DNA of 64,000 bases. Origin: Butyrivibrio sp. XPD2002. GTDB taxonomy: Bacteria; Bacillota; Clostridia; Lachnospirales; Lachnospiraceae. The translations under genes were made by a program, and so were the position numbers. Under the pieces are notes generated by a model. That model did not search any database. It saw only the letters and a program-made list of their open reading frames with translations, and was not told where the DNA came from. Where the stretch lies: NCBI RefSeq assembly GCF_000423945.1, contig NZ_AUIY01000016.1, forward strand, positions 62,001-126,000, given 5' to 3'. Positions 1-8,731 of the stretch are shown piece by piece; position 1 is the stretch's first letter, and each line of letters begins with the position of its first letter.

Positions 1-741
1 ACTACCGGTAATGAACTGAAAGGCGAGGAGATTGCAGAGTTTTCAACAAAGCTGGACGTGAGTGTCTTGTATGAATATTGCAAGGCTGTAATGGAGTCCA
101 CAGATATACTGTTGAGAGAGCTACAACACAAAGACCTGAAGAGGAAGTTTTCGGATGACGACAGGAACCGGATAATCGAAACCGGCTCGGTCAGCAAAGA
201 TGAAGATGCCTTCTGGCTCAACGATTATTGGTGTGGAAAAGATGTAAAGGGCTTAATTCAGATGCCTTTTTCAAGACATTGGATCATGCATATCGAAGCA
301 ATGTGCCGGATTAAGAACGAACTTTGCAGGAGAGTTAGAAAAGGCGTAGATCCTGTAGCATACTGTGGCCTTTCCTGTAATCATTGTTTCCTGAAAGAAT
401 GGTGTGGCGGATGCAGGACTTCCTATAACACCTGCTCCTACGCAACCTGCAGCTCTGATCATATATGTCCCAACACTGCATGTTGTAAGGAAAAAGGCCT
501 CGATGGCTGCTATGAATGCGATAATTTAGCTGATTGCCAGACAGGATTTTATTCGCTTGGAAATGATGTAAATGCTGTGAAAGCGATGGCGTTGTTCATT
601 CGTAAGTATGGCAAGAAGGAATTGGCAGCCACTCTTGATAATCTTCATGAGAAGTATGATTTTCAGAAGATCCAGGAAATACTTGGTTTTGATCTGGATG
701 AGGGACTAAAGATTCTTGAGAAAAACAGAGGGGGAATATAA
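1..741 (+). CDS. DUF3795-like cysteine-rich protein (5' end outside window)
   Basis: The reading frame is open from the first base, so the true start probably lies upstream; a GTG at 58 is only an internal possibility. The C-terminal half has a dense cysteine cluster beginning YCGLSCNHC and continuing with WCGGC and CYECDNLADC motifs, the pattern of the DUF3795 family, whose members are thought to bind metal through these cysteines. The N-terminal half is not recognised. It ends two bases before the next gene, suggesting an operon with the GNAT, small membrane and flavodoxin genes downstream. The biochemical role is unknown. Confidence 0.7.
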   Translation, partial: TTGNELKGEEIAEFSTKLDVSVLYEYCKAVMESTDILLRELQHKDLKRKFSDDDRNRIIETGSVSKDEDAFWLNDYWCGKDVKGLIQMPFSRHWIMHIEAMCRIKNELCRRVRKGVDPVAYCGLSCNHCFLKEWCGGCRTSYNTCSYATCSSDHICPNTACCKEKGLDGCYECDNLADCQTGFYSLGNDVNAVKAMALFIRKYGKKELAATLDNLHEKYDFQKIQEILGFDLDEGLKILEKNRGGI

Positions 742-743
742 AA

Positions 744-1244
744 ATGTTGAGACTTAGACCATTTAGAACGCCTGACGCTAAGGAAATAATTAAGTGGACC
801 AGAAGCCCGGAAGAATTTTATAAATGGTCAGCAGGTATCATGGGAGACTATCCGGTTTCAGAAAATAAATTGCTTGAGGTTGTTTCTGCAAGAGAGGATA
901 GCACAAGCTACTTCCCTTTCACTGCTTTTGATGATAGTGGTATTGTAGGATTCTTTATTGTAAGGATTCCGGGAGAAGATGATAAGAAAGTACGATTTGG
1001 ATTTGTAATCGTCGATCCATCAAAAAGAGGCATGGGATATGGAAAACAGATGCTAAACATCGGGCTCAAATATGCGTATGAAATATATGGTGCGGATGAA
1101 GTAGGCCTTGGTGTTTTTGATAATAATAAGCAAGCGTACCATTGCTATAAATCTGTAGGTTTTATCGAAAATGGTATTACCGAAAAATACGAGATTTGCG
1201 GTGAAACGTGGACAGATATTGAAATGGTTCGACCTGCTTTGTGA
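744..1244 (+). CDS. GNAT family N-acetyltransferase
   Basis: A 166-residue protein with a complete GNAT fold pattern: an N-terminal LRLRPFRTPDAKEI strand/helix and an acetyl-CoA pyrophosphate-binding segment, DPSKRGMGYGKQML, near residue 95, followed by the usual LGVFDNNKQAYHCYKSVGF motif. Such enzymes move acetyl groups from acetyl-CoA to amines. The substrate cannot be told from the sequence. The start follows a GAGGGGGA ribosome site and lies three bases after the upstream stop, so co-transcription with the DUF3795 gene is likely. Confidence 0.85.
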   Translation: MLRLRPFRTPDAKEIIKWTRSPEEFYKWSAGIMGDYPVSENKLLEVVSAREDSTSYFPFTAFDDSGIVGFFIVRIPGEDDKKVRFGFVIVDPSKRGMGYGKQMLNIGLKYAYEIYGADEVGLGVFDNNKQAYHCYKSVGFIENGITEKYEICGETWTDIEMVRPAL

Positions 1245-1251
1245 GGTAAAT

Positions 1252-1662
1252 ATGAAAAAGAAAGCAGCTTTAATAGCAACTGCAGCTATCGTCCTGATGA
1301 TAATAATCGGATACTGTTATGTGATCCATAATCAGGTCAGGTTTGATGGGGACAGAGTTTGTTCGAAGAATCCAAACAGATTTTATCTGAACTTTAATTT
1401 GATGAATACAGCTGACTCGGAGACCATGATGCTTAATGAAGGAGAAACACTGCATGTTACCTGGCAGATCGATGGTGGAAAGGCAGATGTAATGATTGCG
1501 ATGGCAGATGAAACACCAATTTATCGGGCAGATAAATGTGGTAAGGGTGAGAATGCAGATTTTGAATTAACAGTTCCTAAGACGGGTGAATATACAACTA
1601 CTATTTCCGCATATCATGCCAAAGGCTGGTTGGAAGTAGATGAAGTTTTGAAGGAGGATTAA
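1252..1662 (+). CDS. Small membrane-anchored or secreted protein, unknown
   Basis: The start at 1252 is chosen because MKKKAALIATAAIVLMIII reads as a signal anchor, and a GTGAGG ribosome site precedes it by a few bases; a longer frame from 1171 would overlap the GNAT gene. The 136-residue product has one N-terminal hydrophobic segment (about residues 4-22) and an extracellular domain that looks all-beta (ETLHVTWQIDGGKADVMIAM, FELTVPKTGEYTTTISAYH). I do not recognise the family. Its stop is directly followed by the flavodoxin ATG, so the two are probably translated together. Confidence 0.65.
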   Translation: MKKKAALIATAAIVLMIIIGYCYVIHNQVRFDGDRVCSKNPNRFYLNFNLMNTADSETMMLNEGETLHVTWQIDGGKADVMIAMADETPIYRADKCGKGENADFELTVPKTGEYTTTISAYHAKGWLEVDEVLKED

Positions 1663-2154
1663 ATGCAAAGGATTATTGTTTATTTTTCACTGGAGGGTAA
1701 CACAGAGTACATAGCAGATAAAATGGCAAAGGAACTTTCATCAGATGAATTAAGGCTCGTTCCCAGGAAAGCTTACAAGACCGGTGGCTTTTCGAAATTT
1801 TTCTGGGGAGGAAAGAGTGCGGTCATGGCAGAAAAGCCTGAGCTTGAGCATTACGATGTGGACTTGTCTGCTTATGATGAGATTATTTTTGGATTTCCTG
1901 TATGGGCAGGCACATTCACACCGCCGCTAAGGACATTCATTTTGGAAAACAAAGAGGGATTAAAAGGTAAAACCATAGCCGCATTTGCTTGTCAGAGCGG
2001 TGCCGGAGCGGAAAAAGCTTTTTCAAAATTAAAGGATTGTATTGGAATTGACAGCTTTGTTGCAACTGCAATTTTCATAGATCCGAAGGAAAAGCCTTCA
2101 GAAGAAAATGAATATAAACTAAACGAGTTTTGCAAAGTACTACAGCAAAGGTGA
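1663..2154 (+). CDS. Flavodoxin
   Basis: A 163-residue flavodoxin-like protein: the N-terminal strand and FMN phosphate loop read IIVYFSLEGNTEYIADKMA, followed by IIFGFPVWAGTFTPPLRTF, the isoalloxazine-contacting loop, and IAAFACQSGAGAEKAF. Length matches short-chain flavodoxins, cytosolic FMN electron carriers. It begins immediately after the previous stop with an AAGGAGG ribosome site inside the upstream gene. The neighbouring nitroreductase also belongs to a flavin-dependent family, but a functional link is only inferred. Confidence 0.85.
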   Translation: MQRIIVYFSLEGNTEYIADKMAKELSSDELRLVPRKAYKTGGFSKFFWGGKSAVMAEKPELEHYDVDLSAYDEIIFGFPVWAGTFTPPLRTFILENKEGLKGKTIAAFACQSGAGAEKAFSKLKDCIGIDSFVATAIFIDPKEKPSEENEYKLNEFCKVLQQR

Positions 2155-2162
2155 GGTGCAGG

Positions 2163-2366
2163 ATGGGAAGCTTTCATGAAGAAAAGGCAGTTGAATACTA
2201 CAACCATAATTTCAATTGCACACAGGGAGTTTTTACAACATATGCAATTGAGCATGGGATAGATGAGAAACTTGCGCTTAGGATTGCGACGAATTTCGGT
2301 GGTGGGGCCAGAAAAGGTGAAATGTGCGGTGCTGTGTCCGGCGCACTAATGGTTTTGGAGGAATGA
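2163..2366 (+). CDS. C_GCAxxG_C_C family protein, C-terminally truncated
   Basis: The 67-residue product begins MGSFHEEKAVEYYNHNFNC and contains the family hallmark FGGGARKGEMCGAVSGALM. Family members are usually about twice this length, with a further C-terminal half carrying additional cysteines. Here a stop follows ALMVLEE directly, so the distal half is missing. The start at 2163 is preceded by GTGAGGTGCAGG. The stop overlaps an ATG of the downstream frame. It may be a decayed gene or a short variant. Related proteins are proposed to bind metal or redox cofactors through the conserved cysteines, but the function is not established. Confidence 0.6.
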   Translation: MGSFHEEKAVEYYNHNFNCTQGVFTTYAIEHGIDEKLALRIATNFGGGARKGEMCGAVSGALMVLEE

Positions 2367-2398
2367 ATACAAAACTGGGATATACGGAGGTGATTTTA

Positions 2399-3154
2399 TT
2401 GAACAACATCTTTTATGAAATGATATTTAAGAGAAAGTCGTTTCATCTTTTCAGAAATGTTGGAAACGAATCAATCGGTGAAAACGAACTCAAAGATATA
2501 CAAGATGCATATTCAGGGTTTATTCCCCTGAATCCCGAAATCAAAACAGCCATTCGTATTATTCCTGAAAAGGAGACTAACTGCAAGCGAGGCGGAGAAT
2601 ACTGTATTCTGCTTTACAGCGAAAAGAAAGATGGCTATCTGCAAAACATAGGCTATCTCGGTGAACAACTCGATCTTTATCTTGTATCTCGAAATATCGG
2701 AACGCTCTGGTTCGGAATAGGCAAAACAAAAGAAGAACCATTTGAGGATATGGAGTTCGTTATTATGCTTTCCATCCGAAAGATCAGTGATGACTCTAAG
2801 TACCGCAAGGATATGTTTAAGAGCAAAAGAAAGAGCATTGAGGAAATATGGGAGGGGGAACAGATTTCGGGTGTTACTGATATTGTCAGGTTTGCACCGA
2901 GTGCATGTAATTCTCAACCATGGCTTGTAAAGAATGATGGCGAGCTATTGGTTTACAGATACAAGAAGCCCGGCAAAAGAGGAATAATGCCTGCGGATAA
3001 GGTTTCATTCTATAATTGCATTGATATGGGCATTTTCATCTGTTTTATGGATATTTGCCTTGGGCATAGAGGTATTAATTTTGACAAAAAACTATATCCG
3101 GATACCGGCGAAGATAAGGAATATGTTCTGAATGCAAAGTATAGACTTGAATAG
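2399..3154 (+). CDS. Nitroreductase family protein
   Basis: The start is taken as TTG at 2399 because GGAGGTGAT lies eight bases upstream and the product then begins MNNIFYEMIFKRKSFHLF, the normal N-terminus of clostridial nitroreductase-like proteins. The ATG at 2363 has its GGAGG only one base away. The 251-residue protein has the FMN-binding FAPSACNSQPW motif near residue 165 and a two-part layout typical of the putative TM-nitroreductase group. Such proteins use FMN to reduce nitro or quinone-like substrates with NAD(P)H; the actual substrate is unknown. A remnant resembling its N-terminus overlaps its 3' end. Confidence 0.75.
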   Translation: MNNIFYEMIFKRKSFHLFRNVGNESIGENELKDIQDAYSGFIPLNPEIKTAIRIIPEKETNCKRGGEYCILLYSEKKDGYLQNIGYLGEQLDLYLVSRNIGTLWFGIGKTKEEPFEDMEFVIMLSIRKISDDSKYRKDMFKSKRKSIEEIWEGEQISGVTDIVRFAPSACNSQPWLVKNDGELLVYRYKKPGKRGIMPADKVSFYNCIDMGIFICFMDICLGHRGINFDKKLYPDTGEDKEYVLNAKYRLE

Positions 3155-3230
3155 GTTTTACGAGCTGATATTCGAGCATCGCCAAGGGAATATGCCTTCA
3201 GAATGCAAAAAGATAAGTTGTTTGGGATAG
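3147..3230 (+). pseudogene. Remnant resembling the N-terminus of a nitroreductase
   Basis: A 27-codon frame from a TTG at 3147 reads NRFYELIFEHRQGNMP and then stops. It overlaps the end of the nitroreductase gene in another frame. The opening residues N-x-x-F-Y-E-x-I-F line up with the start of that upstream protein (NNIFYEMIFKRK). This suggests that a second, tandem copy has been almost entirely deleted, but the match is short and could be chance. Confidence 0.35.
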
Positions 3231-3245
3231 AAGGAGGACCAGGGA

Positions 3246-3905
3246 GTGCCTGATACAGCAAGATTTGTTTTGGGAATTATAGGAATAGTCGGAGGAATCC
3301 TGTGTGCAACAGCTGATCTGTTTTTGGATATCAAGGGACCGGATAATAAAAAGCTTGGGAAAATGGGAATAATTGACAGTGCATGGGAGAGAATGGCGCA
3401 TTTTAGATTTGTGCTGTCAGGGATATTGGCGATGTTTGCAGTTCCCATGTATTCCTGCGGATTTATATCACTAATGCAGATGGATGGGAATTATGCAACA
3501 AGTGCCATGATTCTTAAGATTATATTTTTGTGCGGGGCCATGGGAGGCTTTATGATACACATTTTCCTGTGTCTGCAGCCAACCATATATCAGGTTATTA
3601 TGAAAAAGAATGATCAGGAACTCGCTGAAGAAGTGATAAATTCTATATTCAGACAGATTTATGTCCCGTTTTTTACCCTATATACAATGCTCGTTATTAT
3701 CCCGGCTATTGCAGTTATGATATTCATAATAAAAGGCGCATTACCACTGCCACTGTGGTGTGTGCTGCTAAATCCTGTAGTTTTCCAGCTTATTGGTTTT
3801 CTACTTAGAGCTACGAAATTAAAGATATTCATTGATGCGCCAAGCTGCTGCGCTGCAAGCCTGGGACTGGCCTCCTATGGAGTGCTTGCACTTTTAAGCT
3901 TGTGA
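3246..3905 (+). CDS. Polytopic membrane protein, unknown
   Basis: A 219-residue protein starting at GTG 3246 behind AAGGAGG (eight-base spacing). It is strongly hydrophobic with about six membrane segments, roughly residues 7-27, 57-75, 88-110, 140-165, 168-188 and 200-218. A short soluble loop after the first helix contains DIKGPDNKKLGKMGIIDSAW. I recognise no catalytic motif or transporter signature. It stands alone between the nitroreductase region and a GNAT gene. Confidence 0.65.
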   Translation: MPDTARFVLGIIGIVGGILCATADLFLDIKGPDNKKLGKMGIIDSAWERMAHFRFVLSGILAMFAVPMYSCGFISLMQMDGNYATSAMILKIIFLCGAMGGFMIHIFLCLQPTIYQVIMKKNDQELAEEVINSIFRQIYVPFFTLYTMLVIIPAIAVMIFIIKGALPLPLWCVLLNPVVFQLIGFLLRATKLKIFIDAPSCCAASLGLASYGVLALLSL

Positions 3906-4046
3906 TACATCGGTGTATGAAAATAGTTTAGATGTTGATTTTTGGTGAGGAAAATTAAAAAAAATGTCAGTGACAAAAGTGAATTAAAGAACAATCCCTA
4001 CGAGCATTGGGGATTGGCCTAAAGAATACATGCGGAGGAGCTGGTT
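3906..4046. other. Intergenic region with a small hairpin
   Basis: This AT-rich spacer contains one clear inverted repeat, CAATCCC and GGGATTG, separated by eleven bases (about 3994-4018), without a following T-run. It could be part of the downstream leader. No coding frame is supported. Confidence 0.4.
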
Positions 4047-4496
4047 ATGGAAATAAGGATTGCGGATGAAAAAGATATTGATCTCATGATGAGCAGCAGG
4101 CTTGAGATGCTAAAGGAAGTAAATTCCCTGGATGCTGATTATCAGTATGCTGAGAGCTTTGTGGAAGAAAGCAGGAAATACTTCCTTGAGGGTAATCAGA
4201 CTACGGTTCTTGCGCTGGACAAGGAGAAGGTTATAGGCTGCGCGACTATCTGCTATTTCACTATCATGCCGACATTTTCACATCCAACAGGTAAGAGGGC
4301 TCACCTTATGAATGTGTATACTTCAAAGGAGTATCGTAAGCAGGGCATTGGGATGAAGATGGTGGACATGCTCATCGAGGATGCCTGGAACAAAGGGGCT
4401 ACGGAAATCAGTCTTGATGCTACTGAGGCAGGGAGACCTCTCTATAAAAAATGTGGTTTTGAGGATTCAAGCGAGTGTATGGTTTTGGTAAAATGA
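4047..4496 (+). CDS. GNAT family N-acetyltransferase
   Basis: A 149-residue GNAT protein with the acetyl-CoA loop SKEYRKQGIGMKMVDMLIE near residue 95 and the C-terminal motif ATEAGRPLYKKCGFEDS. The N-terminus MEIRIADEKDIDLMMSSRLEML is typical of the family. A GGAGGAG ribosome site precedes the ATG. The substrate is unknown. It is not closely similar to the other two GNAT proteins in this window, so it is not a recent duplicate. Confidence 0.85.
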   Translation: MEIRIADEKDIDLMMSSRLEMLKEVNSLDADYQYAESFVEESRKYFLEGNQTTVLALDKEKVIGCATICYFTIMPTFSHPTGKRAHLMNVYTSKEYRKQGIGMKMVDMLIEDAWNKGATEISLDATEAGRPLYKKCGFEDSSECMVLVK

Positions 4497-4565
4497 AAAG
4501 GACAATAAACTTTTAAATATAATGTTCGCGGAACAGGGATAAAAAGGAGTGCGTGAATAATATTT

Positions 4566-5879
4566 ATGAAAAGGGGAGTATTTGTTCTTTTGGCTATGGC
4601 AATGTGCCCGCTGATTGTTTCGGGGTGTAGCAGGCAGGCGCAGAATGAAATTACCACAGTGACCTTCCAGACCTGGAATCCGGCCGATACCGGACCGGAT
4701 AGTCCAATCTACAAGATCATAGATTCTTTTGAAAAAGAAAACCCTGACATTAAAGTTGAATATGTATTTGTCGGATCAGGCGATGAATATCAGGATCACC
4801 TCCGTGTAGAACTGATGGGAGGTAAAGGCCCTGATGTTTTTGGCGTGCCTTCAGGTAATACCTTTGATTCGACAAGAGCATTTGAGGAAGAGCTTTCTTC
4901 GTATTGTGAGAAGGCCTGGGGATCTGACTGGCAGGACAAATTTTTCAGTTCATGCATCGAGGCTGTAAGCGATGATCATGGTGATATCTACGGGCTTCCG
5001 CTGGGACAGACCTATGCAGGCTATCTTTGGGCAGATGTAAATATGCTAAAGGAATATGGCTGCGAGGTGCCAACGAGCTACAAAGAAATGCAGGAAACCT
5101 GCGGGATACTTCGTGAAAACGGTCAATATCCACTTGCAATCGGTGCTAAGGATTCATGGCTTAATCAGGATGTGTGGATGTCTATAGCTGCTGACTGTGA
5201 CGCTGATGCATTATATGCTGCCATAGAAGGTAAGGCATCCTTTGAAACGGAGCCTATTATAGAGTCGCTCAGGATATGGCAGGACAGCTTCAGCAATGGA
5301 GTATTTCAGGACAAGGCTATAAAGACGCCGCTGTACGATACCATTAATAATATGTTCCAAAGAGAGGGAAGTATCCCCATGTTTATAAATGGTTCCTGGG
5401 CCATGAATATGTACACTCAGAGCGATGAAAAGACCTATGAGAATTTTAATGGTGAAGGTGCAGACCATGATATTTTTCTGATCGACTGGAATGATGATGG
5501 AAAGGTTTCACCGGTTACGTCATCTGTTGATGTGATTCTCTGCATGAATCCTGAGTCGAAGAACAAGGAAGCTGCATTTCGCTGGATGGATTATCTTGTT
5601 AATGAAGGTCAGGACCTGTTGGTTAATCAGTATCTTGAGTACATGCCATCAAGGACCGACTTAGAGCTTAATGTCCAGGGGCTTAGTGAGGACGGAATTC
5701 AGAACCTTGAATATATCATTGAAAACGGAAAGTCGAATGTTGCCGGATCAAGAATAATACCTTATGAGGATCTTTATATAGTTGTTCGTGATGCCTTGGA
5801 GGACCTTGCTAAAAGGACTATCACTCCGGAGGACGCAGCTACCAGAATCCAGGAAGTATCAAGGACCATGATACGGTAA
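4566..5879 (+). CDS. ABC-type extracellular solute-binding lipoprotein (family 1, sugar type)
   Basis: The 437-residue protein has a lipoprotein signal peptide ending in the lipobox IVSGC at residues 17-21, then a family-1 binding-protein fold: TVTFQTWNP, the conserved GKGPDVFGVPSG segment, a central GSWAMNMY and a C-terminal helical lobe. Such proteins catch sugars or oligosaccharides outside the cell and deliver them to an ABC permease. No permease or ATPase gene is adjacent, so this is an orphan that must share a transporter elsewhere. The ribosome site AAGGAG lies about sixteen bases before the ATG, longer than usual. Confidence 0.8.
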   Translation: MKRGVFVLLAMAMCPLIVSGCSRQAQNEITTVTFQTWNPADTGPDSPIYKIIDSFEKENPDIKVEYVFVGSGDEYQDHLRVELMGGKGPDVFGVPSGNTFDSTRAFEEELSSYCEKAWGSDWQDKFFSSCIEAVSDDHGDIYGLPLGQTYAGYLWADVNMLKEYGCEVPTSYKEMQETCGILRENGQYPLAIGAKDSWLNQDVWMSIAADCDADALYAAIEGKASFETEPIIESLRIWQDSFSNGVFQDKAIKTPLYDTINNMFQREGSIPMFINGSWAMNMYTQSDEKTYENFNGEGADHDIFLIDWNDDGKVSPVTSSVDVILCMNPESKNKEAAFRWMDYLVNEGQDLLVNQYLEYMPSRTDLELNVQGLSEDGIQNLEYIIENGKSNVAGSRIIPYEDLYIVVRDALEDLAKRTITPEDAATRIQEVSRTMIR

Positions 5880-6044
5880 AAGTCTGATAATGGAAATCTG
5901 CTGCTTGAAATCACCAGGAGGATTGGAATGGAATTCAGAAGGCTGACAGAAAAAGGCATTTGATATGAGGCTTCAATAAATAGTTCAAGTGAAAATGCAA
6001 AGTGGAAAATAGTTCAGGTGATTGCATAAAGAGGAGAATATGAT

Positions 6045-6572
6045 ATGAAGATTTTAGAAACTGAAAGATTATTTTTGCGAGAAATGAATATGGATGATTT
6101 TGATGCACTCTATGCAGTTCTGGCAGATCGTGATATTATGCAGCATTACCCCTATACCTTTGACGCGGACAGGGTTAGAGACTGGATCAAACGCAATATG
6201 AAGCGTTATAAGGACAACGGCTTTGGCCTATGGGCTGTATGCTTAAAAGAGACTGAAGAGATGATCGGTGACTGTGGCCTGACTCTCCAGAATATAGAGG
6301 GTGAGATGCTCCCTGAAATCGGTTATCACATCCGCAAGGACTGCCAGCACAAGGGCTACGCCAAGGAAGCTGCCGGAGCAGTCCGCGACTGGGCATTTAC
6401 GAATACAGATTATCCGTCACTGTATTCATATTGCAAATACACTAACGAGCCCTCCTACAAGACGGCAGAAGCGATAGGTATGCATTTTGCAAAAGAATAT
6501 CTTGATGAAGCGAATGAGATTACTCATGTTTCTGTGATGAATAGGGAAGATTGGCGTAAGGCTTCAGCTTAA
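6045..6572 (+). CDS. GNAT family acetyltransferase, RimJ/RimL type
   Basis: A 175-residue protein starting ILETERLFLREMNMDDFDAL, the typical opening of the RimJ/RimL-like group, with the acetyl-CoA loop RKDCQHKGYAKEAAGAVRDW near residue 105 and a C-terminal TNEPSYKTAEAIGM motif. These enzymes acetylate protein N-termini or small amines. The gene has a GAGGAG ribosome site eight bases before the ATG and no obvious operon partner, though the transporter genes follow on the same strand. Confidence 0.85.
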   Translation: MKILETERLFLREMNMDDFDALYAVLADRDIMQHYPYTFDADRVRDWIKRNMKRYKDNGFGLWAVCLKETEEMIGDCGLTLQNIEGEMLPEIGYHIRKDCQHKGYAKEAAGAVRDWAFTNTDYPSLYSYCKYTNEPSYKTAEAIGMHFAKEYLDEANEITHVSVMNREDWRKASA

Positions 6573-6662
6573 AATGAGGAGGTTCACACCAAGCCCAGCA
6601 TGGTTCCAAGAGACCGCGTTCAGGAACTGATAGGATTTCTTCCCGGAGGAGTCAGCATAATA

Positions 6663-7235
6663 ATGCTTTTTACTTTATTTATTACATTTGCAAAAATCGG
6701 GCTGTTCACCTTCGGTGGTGGACTTGCCATGATTTCCCTAATTGAAAATATCTGTGTTAAACAGAAAAACTGGATCACTCACGAAGAGATGATGAATGTC
6801 ACGGTGATTGCGGAATCCACACCGGGCCCTATAGCGATTAACTGTGCTACCTTTGTGGGCTATAGGAAAGGTGGCCTGCCGGGTGCTATTGCCGCAACCT
6901 TTGGAATGTTGCTTCCTTCATTTGTGATTATTTTTGCAATTTCCAGATTCCTTGATAACTTCCTTGAGATCACCTGGATTGCAAGTGCATTTAAGGGAAT
7001 AAGGCTTGCGGTTGGAATCCTTATCCTTGATGTGGGGATTAAGATGGTCAGAAAAATGAAAAAGAAAGCTCTTCCCTGTGTGATAATGGTCGTCTCCTTT
7101 ATAGTGATGATGCTTATCAATATCTTTTCATGGAAGTTTTCATCGATCAGCATGATGCTTATCGCAGGAGCAGTAGGACTTGCTGCCTACATCGTTCAGG
7201 GAGCACCTGCCTGGAAAGGCGGTGAGCAGAAATGA
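6663..7235 (+). CDS. Chromate transporter family protein, first half-size subunit
   Basis: This is one of two half-size CHR-family membrane proteins. Key motifs are IGLFTFGGGLAMISLIE at the N-terminus and AESTPGPIAINCATFVGY, the family signature around a Pro-Gly-Pro. The start at 6663 gives the usual family N-terminus, MLFTLFITFAKIGLFTFGGG; an in-frame ATG at 6600 would add 21 residues of unlikely sequence. Two-gene CHR systems are thought to work as a pair. The physiological anion in anaerobes is often uncertain. The stop overlaps the next start by four bases (ATGA). Confidence 0.8.
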   Translation: MLFTLFITFAKIGLFTFGGGLAMISLIENICVKQKNWITHEEMMNVTVIAESTPGPIAINCATFVGYRKGGLPGAIAATFGMLLPSFVIIFAISRFLDNFLEITWIASAFKGIRLAVGILILDVGIKMVRKMKKKALPCVIMVVSFIVMMLINIFSWKFSSISMMLIAGAVGLAAYIVQGAPAWKGGEQK

Positions 7236-7792
7236 TTTATATTGATTTACTCATAGGATTTTTGAAAGTGGGCCTATTTTCATTCGGCGGAGCCTATGGC
7301 GCCATACCACTTATAAGAGACGTAGTTCTGGATTATGGCTGGATGGACGAAGATGCCGTGATGGATATGATAGCAGTAAGTGAGAGCACTCCCGGCCCCA
7401 TAATGGTGAATCTTGCGACCTATGTCGGAAGTAAGCAGGCAGGATTTCCCGGAGCGGTTCTTGCCACAGCAGCCGTGGTACTTCCTGCATTTATAATAAT
7501 TCTTCTTATAATGGTGCTTTTGAAGAGACTTCTTCAGAACAGATATTTTCAGGCTGTATTAAGCGGACTAAAGCCCTGTATCATGGGAATAATTCTTGCA
7601 ACGGGATGCTACATGATCATTAAAAACTGTGCATATCCTATTGCTGAAAAGAGAGATATGATCCCACTTATGTTTACAGCAGTGCTGGCTGTGATTTTCT
7701 ATGGCTCTGAAAAAGTATTAAAAAAGAAAATAACTCCAATCATGCTGATAATAGTATCAGCACTAATTGGAGTTGCAGTGTACGGAATATAA
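7232..7792 (+). CDS. Chromate transporter family protein, second half-size subunit
   Basis: The 186-residue partner of the preceding gene, with KVGLFSFGGAYGAIPLIRD at the N-terminus and SESTPGPIMVNLATYVGS in the middle. About five to six membrane helices are visible. It starts inside the stop codon of the first subunit gene, a classic translational coupling. In CHR pairs the two halves are thought to insert with opposite topology and act together. It ends two bases from the convergent phosphatase gene, so no room is left for a separate terminator. Confidence 0.8.
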   Translation: MIYIDLLIGFLKVGLFSFGGAYGAIPLIRDVVLDYGWMDEDAVMDMIAVSESTPGPIMVNLATYVGSKQAGFPGAVLATAAVVLPAFIIILLIMVLLKRLLQNRYFQAVLSGLKPCIMGIILATGCYMIIKNCAYPIAEKRDMIPLMFTAVLAVIFYGSEKVLKKKITPIMLIIVSALIGVAVYGI

Positions 7793-7794
7793 AT

Positions 7795-8520
7795 TTATAA
7801 AAGCTTTGGTGCCTGCTTTTTAAGCTCGTCATCATAAAAGGTAGCGGCCTTGTCTACGATAGTGTAGGCAGGGCTTTTTTCATGCATTGTAAGCTCGACT
7901 ATAGCTATTCCGCAGTTTGGAAGAAGGCCGTCTCCCCAGAATTTTGCAAGGTCCGACTCACCGCGTATATACATTAAAAGAGCCTTGCTGAGCGCACCGT
8001 GAGTGCTTATGAGTACGGAGGAATCCTCCGGTAGTTCTTCTATTATATCTGTCATGAAATTCTTTGCCCGAGAGCATAACTCACTAAGAAGCTCGGGAGT
8101 CTGAGTGCGGGATTCTGATGCGCCCTCATTATTATGCTTCCATTCGTAAACGGCATTTTCATATTTATCAGGAGCTGACTTGAAATATCTAAAGGGCGAG
8201 CTTTCATCCGCCTGCATTTCTTCAACCTTACCGCCATCCATAAAGCCGAAGTGAAGCTCTTTTAGCCTTTCGTCGGTAATGATGTTCTGAGCTGCTTTGG
8301 AATTGTTGCTGTTTTCGAGTATTACTTTTGCAGTCTCATAGGATCTTGATAAGGGACTTGAATATACTTTATCAAAGGTGATTCCCTTTCCTTTTATCCC
8401 TTTTCCTGTCTCCTTTGCCATGAGTTTTCCAAAATCATCCAGCGGGATATCAGTCTGTCCCTGGATAAGGTGCTTGTTATTCCATTCAGTTGTTCCGTGT
8501 CTGAGAATGTATATCTTCAT
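7795..8520 (-). CDS. Histidine phosphatase (phosphoglycerate mutase-like) family protein
   Basis: A 241-residue protein beginning MKIYILRHGTTEWNNKHLIQ: the RHG catalytic motif is at residues 7-9, with His8 as the likely phospho-acceptor. The second catalytic histidine is in LISTHGALSKALLMYIRG. YSSPLSRSYETA supplies the conserved phosphate-binding arginine. This cytosolic family includes phosphoglycerate mutases and many broad phosphatases, so the substrate is open. It is the only minus-strand gene in the first 22 kb and lies tail to tail with the transporter pair. Confidence 0.85.
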   Translation of the reverse strand: MKIYILRHGTTEWNNKHLIQGQTDIPLDDFGKLMAKETGKGIKGKGITFDKVYSSPLSRSYETAKVILENSNNSKAAQNIITDERLKELHFGFMDGGKVEEMQADESSPFRYFKSAPDKYENAVYEWKHNNEGASESRTQTPELLSELCSRAKNFMTDIIEELPEDSSVLISTHGALSKALLMYIRGESDLAKFWGDGLLPNCGIAIVELTMHEKSPAYTIVDKAATFYDDELKKQAPKLL

Positions 8521-8680
8521 ATTTTTAACCTGTTTCTTTCTATAATAAATCGGAAATCATTATACCCCTAAGCCCGACGTAAAGCTATCGGAAACAGCAC
8601 ATCGTACCGACAGAGCATCAAAAAATCCCCTCCGGAAACGGAATTAATTATTATTTTATAACCTAAACAAGTATAAATCC

Positions 8681-8709
8681 TTGATAAAAACTGCATTTTT
8701 TTGTAGAAT
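8681..8709 (+). promoter_or_regulatory. Sigma-A-type promoter for the Fe-S scaffold/GGGtGRT pair
   Basis: TTGATA at 8681 and TAGAAT at 8704 are separated by 17 bases, a near-consensus housekeeping promoter about 70 bases upstream of the next ATG. Confidence 0.6.
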
Positions 8710-8731
8710 GCAAATGTAGTGCGTAGTAAAC

